DNA of 5,671 nucleotides from Caldifarciminota bacterium (GTDB lineage Bacteria; Hydrothermota; UBA3072; WFRC01), in NCBI GenBank assembly GCA_015486685.1, contig WFRC01000151.1, forward strand, positions 1 through 5,671, in the 5' to 3' direction. A program made the translations under genes and the position numbers. This document shows, piece by piece, positions 5,151 to 5,671 of this stretch. Under the pieces are notes generated by a model. The model made no database searches. It was given only the letters and a program-made list of their open reading frames with translations, and was not told where the DNA came from. Within the stretch, counting starts at the first letter, position 1, and each line of letters starts with the position of its first letter.

Positions 5151-5174
5151 AACCGAGGATTTAAATCGTCGGTT
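5151..5174. promoter_or_regulatory. 24-bp near-perfect dyad, possible operator
   Basis: The half-site AACCGA (5151-5156) is mirrored by TCGGTT (5169-5174) around the perfect palindrome GATTTAAATC (5158-5167). The only break in symmetry is one G/G pair at 5157 and 5168. No T-tract follows on the plus strand, so it is unlikely to be the terminator of the glycosyltransferase gene. A dimeric regulator site for the downstream SufC-like operon is plausible but unproven. It lies 224 bp before that start codon. Confidence 0.5.
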
Positions 5175-5217
5175 TACTCACTGAGAAATGTACTTAGTTA
5201 AAGATAAGATGAAAAAG

Positions 5218-5246
5218 GCGGTAAGACTTTAAGCGGTAAGTGTAAG
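5218..5246. repeat. Degenerate heptad repeat with two exact GCGGTAA units
   Basis: GCGGTAA occurs at 5218-5224 and 5233-5239, separated by an 8-nt unit and followed by GTGTAAG (5240-5246). It resembles in style the heptad arrays at the opposite end of the window. Confidence 0.4.
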
Positions 5247-5397
5247 GAGAAAAAGAACCAAAGTTTTTTTATGGGGATATTAACTATATTGGTTGTATGT
5301 TGGATATGAAGAGGAAATCTTTAGCGAGATTTACAAAGTTGGAATTTTTTTTGGAATTTTCTGCCTAAAAATTTCCAGATTAAAAGGAGGTAATAAA

Positions 5398-5671
5398 ATG
5401 GGTGATATTCTACTTGAAATGAAGGATGTACATTACAAAATCAGAGATAAAAAGATATTAAAGGGCATAAATTTAAGGGTCAGGGAGAATGAAATTCACT
5501 CTATTGTTGGGGTAAACGGAACAGGAAAAACAACCCTTGCTTCAATGATAATGGGTATATCAGATTATAAACCGACATCGGGTAGAATTATATTTGATGG
5601 TAAGGATATAACAAAATTTTCCGTTACAGAGAGGGCAAAATTGGGTATTACCCTTGCATGGCAGTTTCCTG
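5398..5671 (+). CDS. sufC: SufC-like ABC ATPase of iron-sulfur cluster assembly, N-terminal part
   Basis: ABC-type ATPase that in the SUF or minimal SMS pathway partners SufB/SufD-type scaffold proteins in cytoplasmic Fe-S cluster assembly. Only the first 91 residues are present; the gene runs off the window edge. Visible features: a first strand MGDILLEMKDVHYKI, the Walker A loop GVNGTGKTT (38-46) with K44, the SufC-like stretch GRIIFDGKDITKFSVTERAKLGI (62-84) and the Q-loop GITLAWQF (83-90) with Q89. The phrase ERAKLGI followed by a Q-loop separates SufC-like ATPases from most transporter ATPases. The Walker B, signature LSGG-type and His-loop motifs are beyond the window and cannot be checked. 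The start is secure: AAGGAGG (5384-5390) lies 7 nt before the ATG. A SufB-like partner would be expected just downstream, outside the window. A different ABC ATPase subfamily is the main alternative. Confidence 0.8.
   Translation, partial: MGDILLEMKDVHYKIRDKKILKGINLRVRENEIHSIVGVNGTGKTTLASMIMGISDYKPTSGRIIFDGKDITKFSVTERAKLGITLAWQFP

Larger units (their letters stand above)
5078..5397. other. 320-bp intergenic region between glycosyltransferase and SufC-like gene
   Basis: I see no convincing gene here; the only small frames are 7, 12 and 23 codons and lack ribosome sites. The region holds a weak terminator candidate (5110-5147), a 24-bp dyad (5151-5174), degenerate heptad repeats containing two copies of GCGGTAA (5218-5246), and a tandem TTGGAATTTT pair (5339-5348 and 5351-5360). 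A promoter for the downstream gene must lie here or overlap these elements, but I could not identify a good -35/-10 pair. Confidence 0.6.

Noticed and set aside
5151..5174. Dyad as intrinsic terminator
   Set aside because: The T-run lies before the dyad, not after it, on the plus strand. On the minus strand an A-run follows it.
5297..5368. 23-codon plus-strand frame before the SufC-like gene
   Set aside because: There is no ribosome site, the second half is a tandem TTGGAATTTT repeat, and the composition is low complexity.

Overview
The window is an AT-rich chromosomal segment, probably from an uncultured bacterium. Nothing in it fixes the taxon: the only universal marker is mnmG. The tandem and dispersed short repeats and a SufC-type ATPase of the kind seen in anaerobes only make an environmental anaerobe a reasonable guess.

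Layout. Positions 1-626 hold no credible gene. This stretch is a patchwork of hairpins, a common dispersed palindromic repeat, two copies of a 33-bp unit, and several arrays with a 7-bp period. Positions 627-3724 form a tight minus-strand operon, read in the order mnmG, a gingipain/caspase-fold (C25-like) peptidase without a signal peptide, and an unrecognised 91-residue protein. The peptidase start lies 68 bp inside the end of mnmG, and the small gene overlaps the peptidase by 8 bp. Positions 3725-3973 are a divergent promoter region. Positions 3974-5077 encode a plus-strand GT-B glycosyltransferase of family GT4 type. Positions 5078-5397 are an intergenic stretch with a strong 24-bp dyad, a shared 11-bp motif and degenerate repeats. 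From 5398 to the window edge runs the start of a SufC-like ABC ATPase.

How the parts relate. MnmG is a housekeeping tRNA wobble-uridine modification enzyme and supplies the promoter for the operon. That promoter appears to be placed so that the message starts at or next to the ATG, and no Shine-Dalgarno sequence is visible there. The peptidase and the 91-residue protein are coupled by overlap and are the most plausible undescribed functional pair here, a cytoplasmic caspase-like protease with a small partner. The glycosyltransferase gene stands alone. Its putative promoter has the same hexamers and spacing as the mnmG promoter and sits between 11-bp inverted repeats, a third copy of which lies just after the gene.
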